A stretch of 64,000 bases of DNA from DATAOG01 sp963840925 (GTDB lineage: Bacteria > Pseudomonadota > Alphaproteobacteria > Geminicoccales > Geminicoccaceae), in the NCBI GenBank assembly GCA_963840925.1, contig CAWJAY010000029.1, forward strand, positions 1 through 64,000, given 5' to 3'. Both the position numbers and the translations under genes were made by a program. A model generated the notes under the pieces. It had not been told where the DNA came from and made no database searches. It was given only the letters and a program-made list of their open reading frames with translations. Numbering within the stretch: the first letter of the stretch is position 1; the number at the start of each line of letters is the position of its first letter. Of the stretch, positions 35,631-44,800 are shown piece after piece.

Positions 35631-37000
35631 TGGCCGAGCCGGGGCTGGCGTTCGCGAGCATCGCCGCGATCGGCGCCCGCTATCGCGATCGCTCGCTGTC
35701 GCCGGTCGATCTGACCCGGCTCTGCCTCGATCGGATCGCGGCCTACGATCCGGTGCTGAACGCGTTCCTCTCGGTATTGCCCGAGAGCGCGCTCGCGCAG
35801 GCCGCGCGCGCCGAGGCCGAGCTTCGATCCGGTCACGACCGAGGCCCGCTGCACGGCATCCCGGTCGGGATCAAGGACCTGATCGCGCTGGCCGGCGTGC
35901 CGACCAGGTTCGGCGCCGACCCGATCTTCGCGCAGATGCCCGAGCGCGACGCCGCGATGGTCCGCCAGCTTGGCGCCGCGGGGGCGGTGATCCTGGGAAA
36001 AACCAACCTGCTCGAGTTCGCTTATGGCGCGGTCAACCCGCGGGTCGGTCAGACCAACAACCCCTGGAATCCGGAGCGCACCTCGGGCGGCTCGAGCGGC
36101 GGCTCGGTCGCGGCGGTCGCGGCCGGGCTCTGCTACGCCGCGGTCGGCACCGATACCGGCGGCTCGATCCGGATTCCGGCCGCCTATTGCGGCGTCGCCG
36201 GGCTGAAGCCGACCTATGGCTTGGTCGACCTGGACGGCGTCTTGCTGCTGTCCTGGTCGCTCGACCACGCTGGTCCGATCGGCCGCAGCTGCGCCGATGC
36301 CGCGGCGCTGCTCGGCGGCCTGACCGGGCGTCCTTGTTCCGCTGAAGCCACGGCGCTTGGTGGCGTCCGGCTGGGCGTGATCGCCGCCCATCGCGACGCT
36401 CCGGTCGTGAGCGCCGGGATGCGCGCGGCCTTCGATGCCGCCTGCCGAAAGCTCGCCGAGGCAGGCGCGATCATCGAGGACGTGACCCCGGTCGGCCTGG
36501 ATCACGCGGCGCGCGCGCTGATGCAGATCCTGCTGCCGGAAGCGAGCGTGCTGCTGGGGCCCCGCCTGCTGCGGCACGCCGAAGCCCTCGCCGAGCCGAC
36601 CCGCGCCCAGCTCGAGCTCGGCTATCTGGTGCCCGCGACCGCCCATATCCGCGCGCAGCGGTTCCGCCGCTATCTCGGCTCGGAGTTCCTGCGCTTGCTC
36701 AGCGACTTCGACGCGCTGATCTCGCCCTCGGTCGCGTTCGAGGCACCGCACGAGGACCCGCCGATCGACGAGGCGAGCGGCTTTGGCGAGCTGTTGTGCA
36801 GCGCCGCCGGCAACCTTTGCGGCCTGCCTTCGCTCTCGGTGCCCTGCGGCCTTGGCGAGGGCGAGCTTCCGGTCGGCCTGCAGATCACCGGCCGCCCGCA
36901 CGACGATGAGCTGGTGCTCCGGCTCGGGGCCGCGGTCGAACTTCTGCTGCCGCCATTGCCGCCGTCCCAATTCAGCGCCCGAAGCGCGGCTTCCCGCTAG
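35630..37000 (+). CDS. Amidase signature family hydrolase (AtzE/GatA-like)
   Basis: A 456-residue amidase. The catalytic Lys is K82 in GIPVGIKDLIALAGVPT. The glycine/serine-rich cis-Ser segment is TSGGSSGGSVAAVAAGL, and the nucleophile is S179 in GTDTGGSIRIPAAYCGVAG. The rest follows the fold: LKPTYGLVDLDG and LPSLSVPCG with GLQITGRPHDD near the end. The partner AtzG-like gene precedes it. Divergence from a peptide-type importer suggests the pair hydrolyses an imported amide, although AtzE itself acts on 1-carboxybiuret and substrate cannot be inferred here. An alternative in-frame ATG at 35609 is less likely. Confidence 0.9.
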   Translation: MAEPGLAFASIAAIGARYRDRSLSPVDLTRLCLDRIAAYDPVLNAFLSVLPESALAQAARAEAELRSGHDRGPLHGIPVGIKDLIALAGVPTRFGADPIFAQMPERDAAMVRQLGAAGAVILGKTNLLEFAYGAVNPRVGQTNNPWNPERTSGGSSGGSVAAVAAGLCYAAVGTDTGGSIRIPAAYCGVAGLKPTYGLVDLDGVLLLSWSLDHAGPIGRSCADAAALLGGLTGRPCSAEATALGGVRLGVIAAHRDAPVVSAGMRAAFDAACRKLAEAGAIIEDVTPVGLDHAARALMQILLPEASVLLGPRLLRHAEALAEPTRAQLELGYLVPATAHIRAQRFRRYLGSEFLRLLSDFDALISPSVAFEAPHEDPPIDEASGFGELLCSAAGNLCGLPSLSVPCGLGEGELPVGLQITGRPHDDELVLRLGAAVELLLPPLPPSQFSARSAASR

Positions 37001-37064
37001 GGCCGCCTTAACCGCCTCGATCTAATCTGGCGGCACCGACTTCCAGGTTCGGGAGGACGTGTCG

Positions 37065-37274
37065 ATGGACGAGCAAGCCACGGATCGTCTGTGCGGTCTG
37101 GTCGCCCGGCTGCGGCAACAGCACGCCGCGCTCAGCGCGACGCTCGGCGAGATCGAAGCCTGCCTGGCCGGGCCGCCACCGGAGCCAGCGCAGCCGGCCC
37201 GCGCGGCGGCGGCGAACCCGACCCGCGCCGGACTCGACCAGCAAGGCGCGCCGCCCGTCCGGCAGCTGGCCTGA
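37065..37274 (+). CDS. Small hypothetical protein with a short coiled coil
   Basis: A 69-residue protein. Residues 8-34 (RLCGLVARLRQQHAALSATL and EIEACLAG) could form a coiled coil, and the rest is Pro/Ala-rich and probably disordered. GGGAGG at 37051-37056 lies eight bases upstream of the ATG, and a GTG six bases before it is the alternative start. I recognise no family. It lies 64 bp after the amidase stop on the same strand and ends against a hairpin shared with the convergent ATPase gene. Confidence 0.55.
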   Translation: MDEQATDRLCGLVARLRQQHAALSATLGEIEACLAGPPPEPAQPARAAAANPTRAGLDQQGAPPVRQLA

Positions 37275-37275
37275 G

Positions 37276-37293
37276 CGCGCTCACGGGAGCGCG
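37276..37293. terminator. Possible bidirectional hairpin between convergent genes
   Basis: CGCGCTC and GAGCGCG form a perfect 7-bp stem around the loop ACGG. It lies immediately after the stop codon of the small protein and includes the stop codon of the convergent ATPase gene. No T-run is present on either side, so function as an intrinsic terminator is uncertain. Confidence 0.4.
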
Positions 37294-39380
37294 AACCGGC
37301 CGGTGTCACCCACCGAGCCTGGCCCATCGAGCAGGCGCAGGCGGCGCAGCATCGCGGCTTCGCCGTTCGCCTTGGCGAGATCGAAGCGGCCATCGCTCTC
37401 GCGCAGCTCCGGGACCTCGTGCGGCTCGATCGGCCGCGCGCGCAGCCCGCTGCCGCCCAGAAGATCGCGCCAGGCGTCGACGAATTGGCCGGTGACCAGG
37501 ATCGTGCCCGGCGCGGCGTGCGGCTCAAGGCGCGCCGCGACCATCAGCGCGAGGCCGGTGCGCGCCCGCGCGTCGGGCCCCGCGCCGCTCAGCTCGACGA
37601 AGCCGGCATCGCCGCCGAAACGGATGTCGCAGCCGTAGGCGGAGCGCAGCAGCCGCTGACGCAGCGCGAGCGCTGCGATCACCGCCTGGCGCGGGTTCGG
37701 GTCGACCAGCAGCACCGCGTCGCCATCGCTGGCATTGGCGACCGCAAGGTCGCGGCCGCATTCCGCCACCGCCTCGGCAAAGAACGCCGGGAAGCTCGCA
37801 CCGGCGACCGGGTCCTGGAGGATGGCGCCCAGCCCGCGCACGTCGCCCTTGAGCACGAACTGGATCTGGCGCGCCACCCGCCACGGCCGCTCGGCGCCGA
37901 TCACGTTGAGCTTGTCCAGCTGGCGGAAGTACCCGGGGCTGTAGCTGCCGATCAGCAGGTCGAGGCTCGGGTGGATCAGGAAATGCTCGGCATCCGGCAG
38001 CACGTCGTTGCGGTCGAGCGGCACCTCGCCGGGCTGGCGGAAATACTGGGTCAGCTCGGCGGTCTCGGGGTCGATCCCGACGTAGCCGAGCAGCCCGATC
38101 TTGAACATGCTCGCGAACACGTGGCAGGCCACCGGCTCGCGGCTGCCCTGCTTGGCCGCGAACAGGCGGTCGTACTCCTCGGACAGCGCCGTCAGCTCCG
38201 TTCGCGGGATCACGTTGCGCCGGATCAGCCGGAAGATGATCTCGCGGTCGAACTGCGGCAGATGCGGCGCCATCTCGGTGATGAAGCCCTGCGCGATCGC
38301 GGCGGCGCTGCGCGTAATCTGCTGGCGCACGGCCGCGCGCGTCCGCTGGCGCGGATCGATCGCGCCAAGGTCGCGGCCGATGAAGGCGATGTCGCGCGGC
38401 CGGCGCAAGGTGTGCCGGATCCAGAACGCCGCCACGTGCTCCTCGTCGCCGGTGGTCTGGTGCACAATCCGGACCGCGTCGCGGCCGAAAAAGCGCACCC
38501 ACGGGTCGCGCGCCTGCGGGTCGACCAGGCTGCGCTTGCGCTCGACCTCGATGTTCTTGCGGATGATCTCGATCAGATCCTCGCGCGAGTGCTGCAGGTC
38601 GAGCGCCGAGCCCGCGAGCTGCAGGCCGAGCGGGTTGCCCAGGAACGTCCGCTGGAACACCTCCTTGCGGATCGAGGCGAAGATCTTGACGTGGTTGTTG
38701 ACCGCATGCAGGTCGCGCGCGGCAAGCGCGATGCCGACCTGGGCGAAGTGCCAGTAGCTGCGATAGATCGCGCGCTGCTCCTCGCCCTCGACCACGCCGC
38801 TGACCAGAAAATCCTCGAAATACTCGTCGATGTTGTCGATGAACATCGCGACCGAGCTGTGGATCCGCCGGAAGGTCGGCAGCAGGTGCGCGACATAGTC
38901 CTTGAACGCCGCGAAATAGGCGTCGCGCGAGAGCGCCAAAAGGTTCGTGAACAGATCGCAGGCGCTGCGCAGATGCTCGTTGCGCACGAACTTGTCGAGC
39001 GGACCGGAGAGTTCGGGGCAGATCCCGAGGTGCTTCTCGACCGCGAGCGTCAGCGCGATCGACCAGAGCGCCTTCCAGTAAGCCTCGGTCTCGCGGACGC
39101 TGCCGTACTCGCGGTGGCTCATCAGGTCCGGATTGGCGCTCGGCTTGTCGACCAGCGCGCGCTCGGGCAGGATCGTAGGGTAGCGCTCGCGCATCGACTG
39201 GCGCTTGGCCTTGAGCAGCAGCGTCTTGCCGAAGCCCTTGGGCGCGATGACCAGGACTTCCTGGGTGGTCGCGGGATCGAGGAAGTCGGCGATCTGGTTG
39301 TTGAGATGCAGGAGCTGGCCGCGGAACTGGTCCAGGTCCTCCGGCTCGATGTCCTTCGCGTCGACCACCCAAGGTTTCAT
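37281..39380 (-). CDS. P-loop ATPase fused to a C-terminal class III cyclase-like domain
   Basis: A 699-residue protein with no family name I can assign. Near the N-terminus is Walker A, APKGFGKTLLLKAKR (46-53 core), and a Walker B strand VAMFIDNIDEYFED (177-190) in the style of STAND/AAA-like switches. Residues about 190-500 are helical. From about 505 the sequence resembles a nucleotidyl cyclase: FVLKGDVRGLGAI (D513 at the metal position), ASDGDAVLLV (D554), DIRFGGDAGFVEL and ARLEPHAAPGTILVT. The transition-state Asn of the family motif is M613, while R617 is kept, so catalysis is doubtful. It is the last gene of the long minus-strand run, 86 bp after the SMP-30 fusion gene. Confidence 0.7.
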   Translation of the reverse strand: MKPWVVDAKDIEPEDLDQFRGQLLHLNNQIADFLDPATTQEVLVIAPKGFGKTLLLKAKRQSMRERYPTILPERALVDKPSANPDLMSHREYGSVRETEAYWKALWSIALTLAVEKHLGICPELSGPLDKFVRNEHLRSACDLFTNLLALSRDAYFAAFKDYVAHLLPTFRRIHSSVAMFIDNIDEYFEDFLVSGVVEGEEQRAIYRSYWHFAQVGIALAARDLHAVNNHVKIFASIRKEVFQRTFLGNPLGLQLAGSALDLQHSREDLIEIIRKNIEVERKRSLVDPQARDPWVRFFGRDAVRIVHQTTGDEEHVAAFWIRHTLRRPRDIAFIGRDLGAIDPRQRTRAAVRQQITRSAAAIAQGFITEMAPHLPQFDREIIFRLIRRNVIPRTELTALSEEYDRLFAAKQGSREPVACHVFASMFKIGLLGYVGIDPETAELTQYFRQPGEVPLDRNDVLPDAEHFLIHPSLDLLIGSYSPGYFRQLDKLNVIGAERPWRVARQIQFVLKGDVRGLGAILQDPVAGASFPAFFAEAVAECGRDLAVANASDGDAVLLVDPNPRQAVIAALALRQRLLRSAYGCDIRFGGDAGFVELSGAGPDARARTGLALMVAARLEPHAAPGTILVTGQFVDAWRDLLGGSGLRARPIEPHEVPELRESDGRFDLAKANGEAAMLRRLRLLDGPGSVGDTGRFALP

Positions 39381-39466
39381 TTCAGGTTCCGCGCCGCTGT
39401 GCGGGTCGCCGCCGTCACTACCGACAATATGCACTTTTGCCCGCCCTGGGGCCACCGCGGCGAGGA

Positions 39467-41061
39467 TCAGCGATTGAGCGCCCGGATCACCGCATCGGTC
39501 GAGGTCACGGCAGCGACGTTGGTCAGCGCGTAGTTGATCGACGCCCGGTGCCAGTCGGCGTTCATCGTCGAGCAGGCGTCCTCGGGCACGATCGCGACGT
39601 AGCCCTTGTCGGCACCGGTGCGGGCGGTGTGCTCGATCGACATGTTGGTCCAGGCGCCGGTGATGATCAGCGTATCGCGCTGGCCGCTGCGCAGGAAGGT
39701 CTCGAGGCTAGTTCCCTCGAAGGCGCTCATGCGCATCTTTTCCACCAGGTGGTCGCCCGGGCGCCGCTCGAGGCCCGGCACCGGCTCGGCGCCCCAGCTG
39801 CCGCGGACCATGCGCCCCGGCATCGACCAGCCCTTCGAACAAGGGCGCGTTCAGCGTCATGCCGGGCGCGCCCGGCTCGACCAGGAACCAGACGTGGATG
39901 ACCATCACGCCGCGCGCCCGGCAGGCCTCGGCCAGCCGGCGGATGTTCTCGATCGAGCGCTGCTCGCGGCAGTGCTGCGGGCTGCCCGAGGCGGCGAACG
40001 CGCCGCCGTCCATGACGACGTCGTTCTGCATGTCCTGGATGATCAGCGCGCAGCGGGCGGGGTCGAGCCGAAGCCCGTCGGCGGGCTCGGGCGAGCTCGC
40101 GCGGGCGGCGGACGGCTCGGCCGCGGTCGACGCCGGTGGCCGCGCCACCCGCATGAACGGCTCGTTGCGCGGCCCGATCTTGGTCGTCAGCATGTAGACC
40201 GAGCGGGTCGCGCAGACGAACAGCGTGCGGAAATCCTCGCCGCCCCAGTGCAGGTTGGCGGCCATCTCCGGGATCCGGACTCTTGCCCAGGTGCGCGCCG
40301 CGCGGGGAAAAAACCCACAAGCCGCCCGGCGCGGTCACCCAGACGTTGCCTTCGGCATCGCACTTCATGCCATCCGGCACGCCCGGCTCGAGCTCGGAGC
40401 GGATGCCGCTCGCGAACACCCTGCCGTCGCCGAGCCGGCCGCTCGCATCGACCTCGAAGACCCGGATCAGCGCCTGGGCGGTGTCGTTGACGTAGAGCAG
40501 CTTCTCGTCCGGAGAAAAGCACAGCCCATTTGGCTGCTCGAACAGCGTCCGCTCGACCAGAAGCTCGGGCTCGCCGCCGGCGCGCCCGCCCGGCACCCGG
40601 TAGACCCCCTGAAAACCCTGCTGGCGCGGCCGCTCGACGCCATAGACCGGCATCCGGCCGAACCACGGGTCGCTGAAATAGATGCCGCCATTCGAATGCA
40701 CGCAGACGTCGTTCGGGCTGTTGAGCTCGCGGCCCTCGAAGTGCGAGGCCAGGACCTCACGGCCGCCACCCTCGCGTTCGCGGACCAGGGACGAGGTCGC
40801 GTGCTCGCAGACGATCAGGTTGAGGTCGGCATCGTAGGTCATGCCGTTGCACTTGTTCGACGGCCGCTTGGCCTCGCGCACGCCGCCCCGGCGATCCCAG
40901 CGCCGCCGGACGTCGCCCGGCATGTCGGAGAATAACAGAAAATGCTGCTGCGGGTGCCAGATCGGCCCCTCGGTGAACTCGAAGCCGGTGCCAAGCTGGC
41001 CGACCGGCGCGAACTCGTCGATCAGCTGGCGGAACTCCGGCCGCAGCGCGCCGTGGGTCAT
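39467..41061 (-). pseudogene. SMP-30/gluconolactonase domain fused to an isochorismatase-like domain, two frameshifts
   Basis: Residues about 1-290 form an SMP-30 lactonase propeller: metal ligand Glu in FTEGPIW, Asn in LNSPNDVCVHSNGG, Asn in EQPNGLCFSPDE and Asp in LLYVNDTAQ. After the SMP-30 C-terminus (SVYMLTTKIGPRNEPFM) the same frame runs through a Pro/Ala-rich linker into CALIIQDMQNDVVMDGG, an isochorismatase-type start. The second domain ends TLIITGAWTNMSIEHTARTG, where the catalytic cysteine of the usual TN-x-C motif is Ser. Frameshifts occur near 40280 and 39815, but the domain junction itself is unbroken. Roles: a lactone hydrolase joined to an amidase-fold partner. Confidence 0.75.
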
Positions 41062-41074
41062 CGCGCTCGCCCGC

Positions 41075-41923
41075 TCAGGCCGGAAACCAGCTGCGTCTCG
41101 GGTAGGACTGCGTGACCGGGCCCGGGATCTCGCGCTCGATCCGGCCGGCGACCTGCTGGTGCTCGATCAGCGCCGGCCGGTCGTGGATCGGGCAGAGGAA
41201 CTTGAAGCCGTTGAGCAGGCGCTTGATCTGGGCTTTTTCCGAGCGTTTCGAGCCCGCGTGGTTGCCGGTCACCTGCGGCTCCATGAACTGGATCTGCCGG
41301 ATCGGCTCGACGATCTGGTCCTGGAAGTCGTAGATCACATCGCCGCAGATGTTGGCGAGGCCCTCGGCGGTCTCGACCACGACGTTCATCGAGCCCTCGG
41401 TGTGGGCGTTGGCCGCTTCGCACCAGACGCCCGGCATGATCTCGGTCGGCCCGGCGATCTCGAGGTCCAGAAAGCGGAGCGCGTCCTTGGTGTGCAGGCG
41501 GTCGATCAGGTGCTTGATGTCGGGCTGCGGGTACTGCGGGTGCATCAGCCCGGAGACCGAGCATTCCATCTCGCGGCGATTGACCACGACCGTCGTGTTC
41601 ATCGGAAAGAGGTCGTCCTTGCCGGCATGGTCGATGTGCAGGTGGGTGTGCAGGATGTAGCGGATGTCGCCGAGCCTGAGGCCGTACCGGGCAAGCTGGT
41701 TCTCGATCATGTTCTCGTGGAACTGCAGCCCGCGCATGCCGAGCGTCTCCATGATCTGGTTCGAGCGGTAGCCGGTATCGACCAGAACCGGCCAGGCGCC
41801 GCCCAGGATCAGATAGCCGTAGACCGGAACCCGCTTGGTGCGGCCGCAGTTGTGGCCAAGGACCAGAAAACTGTTCTCGAGCTCGATGTCGCCGAGATCG
41901 AGGATCTTGATTTCCAGGGCCAT
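41075..41923 (-). CDS. Metallo-beta-lactamase-fold hydrolase, N-acyl homoserine lactonase-like
   Basis: A 282-residue protein. The dizinc motif is ILHTHLHIDHAGKDDLFP (H-x-H-x-D-H). The remaining ligands are His in CEAANAHTEGSMNVVVE, Asp in ICGDVIYDFQDQIV and His in FLCPIHDRPALIEH. The N-terminus (NSFLVLGHNCGRTKRVPVYG) and loop lengths resemble AhlD/AttM-type lactonases. Quorum-signal degradation is one option, but its place between an amidohydrolase and an SMP-30 lactonase makes a pathway lactonase more likely. No frameshift is seen here although its neighbours have several. Confidence 0.85.
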   Translation of the reverse strand: MALEIKILDLGDIELENSFLVLGHNCGRTKRVPVYGYLILGGAWPVLVDTGYRSNQIMETLGMRGLQFHENMIENQLARYGLRLGDIRYILHTHLHIDHAGKDDLFPMNTTVVVNRREMECSVSGLMHPQYPQPDIKHLIDRLHTKDALRFLDLEIAGPTEIMPGVWCEAANAHTEGSMNVVVETAEGLANICGDVIYDFQDQIVEPIRQIQFMEPQVTGNHAGSKRSEKAQIKRLLNGFKFLCPIHDRPALIEHQQVAGRIEREIPGPVTQSYPRRSWFPA

Positions 41924-41940
41924 CGCGGTCGCTCCCCGAT

Positions 41941-42816
41941 TCAGATCTGGTAGATGCGGGCGGCGGTGTCGTGGAAGACGGCAGTGGCGCCATCACCGTC
42001 GACGGCGCGCCTGAAGGCGTCGATGAGTGCCTGGTAGCCCGTCCAGAGCTTCTCGATCGGGAAGTTCGAGCCGAACAGGCAGCGCTCGGGACCGAACAGC
42101 GCGAGCGTCTGGTCGACGATCCAGCCGATGTGCTCGGAATCATTGCGATGGCTGAAGGTGCCGAGCCCCGAAAGCTTGCTCGCGACGTTCGCGCAGGCCG
42201 CGAGCCGGGCCATGCCGTCCCGCCAGGCCGCGCGACCCTCGCCGGACAGGTCCTCGAGCATGCCCGCGTGCTGGAGCACGAACGTGACCTCGGGGCAGGC
42301 GTCCGCGAGTGCTGCGGCCGCCGCCATCTGGGGCGCAAAGACCTGCAGCTCGAACGCGAGGCCGTAGTCCGCGAGCCGGCCAACATTGCTCTGAACCACC
42401 GGGTCGGCGGCCAGGTCGGGCCGGCTCGCGAACCGGTACATCGGGTTTCGATGCCAGTGCAGCTGCTGACGGATGCCGCGGACCAGCGGCAGCCGGGCGA
42501 GCGCATCGAGCTGCGGCCGCGCGTCCGGCACGGTCAGATCGGCATAGGCGACGATCGCGTGCGGCCAGCCGTGCTCGTCGGCGGTCTCCTGCACCCAGAC
42601 CGCTTCGTCGAGAAAACGCTCGGGGGGCCAGTTGGCCTGGACATAGATCGAGCGGACGACGCCGCTGCCCGCGATGTCGTCGAGGTACTCGGTGATCGGG
42701 TAGTCGCGGCGGATCGGCTCGTAGGGGCCGAAGATGCGGGGCTGCATCGGGCCTGCGAGCCAAGGCAGATCGGCCTGGCGCCAGATGTGGTGATGGGCGT
42801 CGATGATCCCGGTCAT
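41941..42816 (-). CDS. Amidohydrolase family 2 protein
   Basis: A 291-residue TIM-barrel hydrolase or lactonase. The metal motif is MTGIIDAHHHIWRQADLPWL. Later landmarks are SGVVRSIYVQANWPPERFLD, RGIRQQLHWHRNP, EVTFVLQHAGMLEDLS and RCLFGSNFPIEKLWTGYQAL. The group includes L-fuconolactonase, 2-pyrone-4,6-dicarboxylate lactonase and related enzymes. Its ATG overlaps the VWA-protein stop as ATGA. With two other predicted lactonases next door, hydrolysis of a lactone intermediate is the most consistent role. Confidence 0.88.
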   Translation of the reverse strand: MTGIIDAHHHIWRQADLPWLAGPMQPRIFGPYEPIRRDYPITEYLDDIAGSGVVRSIYVQANWPPERFLDEAVWVQETADEHGWPHAIVAYADLTVPDARPQLDALARLPLVRGIRQQLHWHRNPMYRFASRPDLAADPVVQSNVGRLADYGLAFELQVFAPQMAAAAALADACPEVTFVLQHAGMLEDLSGEGRAAWRDGMARLAACANVASKLSGLGTFSHRNDSEHIGWIVDQTLALFGPERCLFGSNFPIEKLWTGYQALIDAFRRAVDGDGATAVFHDTAARIYQI

Positions 42817-43915
42817 CGGCGCGGCTCGGAAAGGATGTGCCGGGCGATCGCCCCGAGCGAGCTGCCGTCGGCGAGGTGGTCGATGTAGGGCAGGCTGCCG
42901 GCGAGGCCGGCGGTGCGGGCGGAAATCAGGATCGCCCGCGAGCGGCGAGAGCCAGTCGAGCCGCCAGGCGAGGCGGGCAAGGCGGCGGACGGCCTCGACC
43001 ATGATCTCGGGCTCGCCCCGCTCGAGCCCGTCGGAGAGGACCAGCGCCCACGCCCCGCGGGCGAAGCCGGCAAAGCGCGGCACCGCGAGGAAGGCGCGCA
43101 GCGCAGCGCCGATCCGGGTGCCGCCGTCCCAGTCGGCGACCATCGCGCCCGACGCGGCCAGCGCTTGGTTTTCCTGTTTCAACCGGAGAGCCCGCGTGAT
43201 CCGGGTGAGCCTCGTGCCGAGCGTGAAAATCTCGATCCGCGGCAGGACCTGGGCGAGCCGGTGGGCGAGCCGCAGATGGGCGTCGGTGCGCGTCTTCATC
43301 GAGCCTGAAACGTCGATCAGCAGCAGCACCGGCCGGAGCGCGGTCCGCCGGCGCAGACGGGGCAGCTGCATCAGCTCGCCATCGTGGCGGACGGCCAGGC
43401 GCAGCGCTCGCCGCAGCGCGATCCGGTCGCCCTGGCGCGCGGTCCGCCGGCGGCGCGCCCGCCGCTGCGGCAGACGCCGGCGGCCTCGCGGCCGAGCCGG
43501 CGCAGCAGATCGTCCTCTGCGGGCGGCGCGAACCGCTTGGCTGCGAGCACCTCGGCTGCGGTCGCCGCCTCTCCGGCCTGGCGGGTCTGGTCGGAATCTC
43601 GGGCGGCTCCAGACCGCCTATTCCCTCGTCCCGGACGCGTACCTCCTGATCGCCCTCGCCTCCGGCTTCGGCCGGCGCGACGACCATTTCGCCTTCGAAA
43701 AAGTGGGAAAACAGCGCGTCGAACTCGGCCATCCGCTCGGGCGGCGGGGCGAGCGTCGCGCGCGCCGCGCGGCGGACGTCATCGATCGAGCGGGGCCCGA
43801 GCAGCGTGGTCCCGGCCATGAACGCCATGGTCTGCTCGGGGGCGACCGCGAAGCCGTGGGCGCGCAGCAGCGCCGGGAAGGCGAGGAACGGCCGTGCGGC
43901 GCGCGGCAGCGTCAT
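42813..43915 (-). pseudogene. CoxE-like VWA-domain protein, frameshifted
   Basis: The ATG at 43915 starts MTLPRAARPFLAFPALLRAH and AVAPEQTMAFMAGTTLLGPR, the usual CoxE N-terminus. After a poorly readable basic middle (frame change near 43600), the VWA domain appears: LRPVLLLIDVSGSMKTRTDA with the D-x-S-x-S MIDAS motif, then ADWDGGTRIGAALRAFL and WALVLSDGLERGEPEIMVEA. A last shift leads to GSLPYIDHLADGSSLGAIAR. Together with the MoxR ATPase it belongs to the maturation machinery that inserts or activates the molybdenum cofactor centre in Cox/Xdh-type enzymes. Stop and start codons overlap both neighbours. Confidence 0.78.
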
Positions 43916-44798
43916 GCCGCGCTCTCGCGGATGATCGTGTCGAGCCGGCTGCCAAGGAACGCCAGGTCGTCCTCGTCCTTGAGCGCGGCGCCGATCGCGC
44001 GCCGGAACGCCTGCGGCCAGGGGGCGCCCTGATCGTTGAGCAGCGTTGCGGCCTCGGCCCAGTCGACGGTCTCGGCGATGCCGGGCGGCTTGGCCAGCGG
44101 CTCGCGCCGGAGCCGGCCGACCGCCGCGCGACCACCGCGCGCGCGGTCGCGGCGGCGACCGCCGCTCGCCCGCATCATCACGATCTCGGCCTCCTGGGCC
44201 GGGCTCGGATAGTCGATCCAGTGGTAGATGCAGCGCCGCCGCAGCGCCTCGTGCAGCTCGCGCGTGCGGTTCGAGGTCAGGATGACGACCGGCCGCTCGA
44301 TCGCGCGCAGCGTGCCGCGCTCAGGGATCGAGATCTGAAAATCGGACAGGAACTCCAGCAGGAAGGCCTCGAACTCGTGGTCGGCGCGGTCGATCTCGTC
44401 GATCAGGAGGACGGCGTCCTCGGGCCGGCGAAGGGCTTCGAGCAGTGGGCCGCTCGATCAGGAACTGATCGGCGTAGATGTCGATCGGGGCGTCGCCCGC
44501 CTGGCGGATCGCCAGCATCTGGCGCGGGTAGTTCCACTCGTAGAGCGCGTTCGCGGCATCGATGCCCTCGTAGCACTGGAGGCGGATCAGCCGCCGGCCG
44601 AGTACCGAGGAGAGCGCTTTGCCGGCCTCGGTCTTGCCGACGCCGGGCGAGCCTTCGAGCAGCAGGGGCTTGCCCAGCGCGAGCGCCAGATAGGCCGCGG
44701 TCGCGAGGCTCCTCGCCGGCGAGATAGAGCGCGGCGCGCAGCGCCCTCGCCAGCGTCTCCGGCCGGTCGATGCCGACGACCTGGCTGCGGACCGGCAT
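43912..44798 (-). pseudogene. CoxD-like MoxR AAA+ ATPase, frameshifted
   Basis: Blocks in order are MPVRSQVVGIDRPETLARAL, LALGKPLLLEGSPGVGKTEA (Walker A), RLQCYEGIDAANALYEWNYP, then in another frame DAVLLIDEIDRADHEFEAFL (Walker B), LEFLSDFQISIPERG, VVILTSNRTRELHEALRRRC and IYHWIDYPSP, all signatures of MoxR. Two shifts, near 44700 and 44450, split the gene. The C-terminal part ends LAFLGSRLDTIIRESAA. CoxD homologues assist assembly of the active site in carbon monoxide dehydrogenase; here the client is the adjacent xanthine-dehydrogenase-family enzyme. Confidence 0.8.
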
Positions 44799-44800
44799 CG

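Noticed and set aside
41075..41923. Firm assignment as a quorum-quenching N-acyl homoserine lactonase
   Set aside because: Motifs and loops fit the AhlD/AttM type, but the same fold serves many lactonases. The neighbouring SMP-30 and amidohydrolase genes point to a catabolic lactone rather than a signal molecule.
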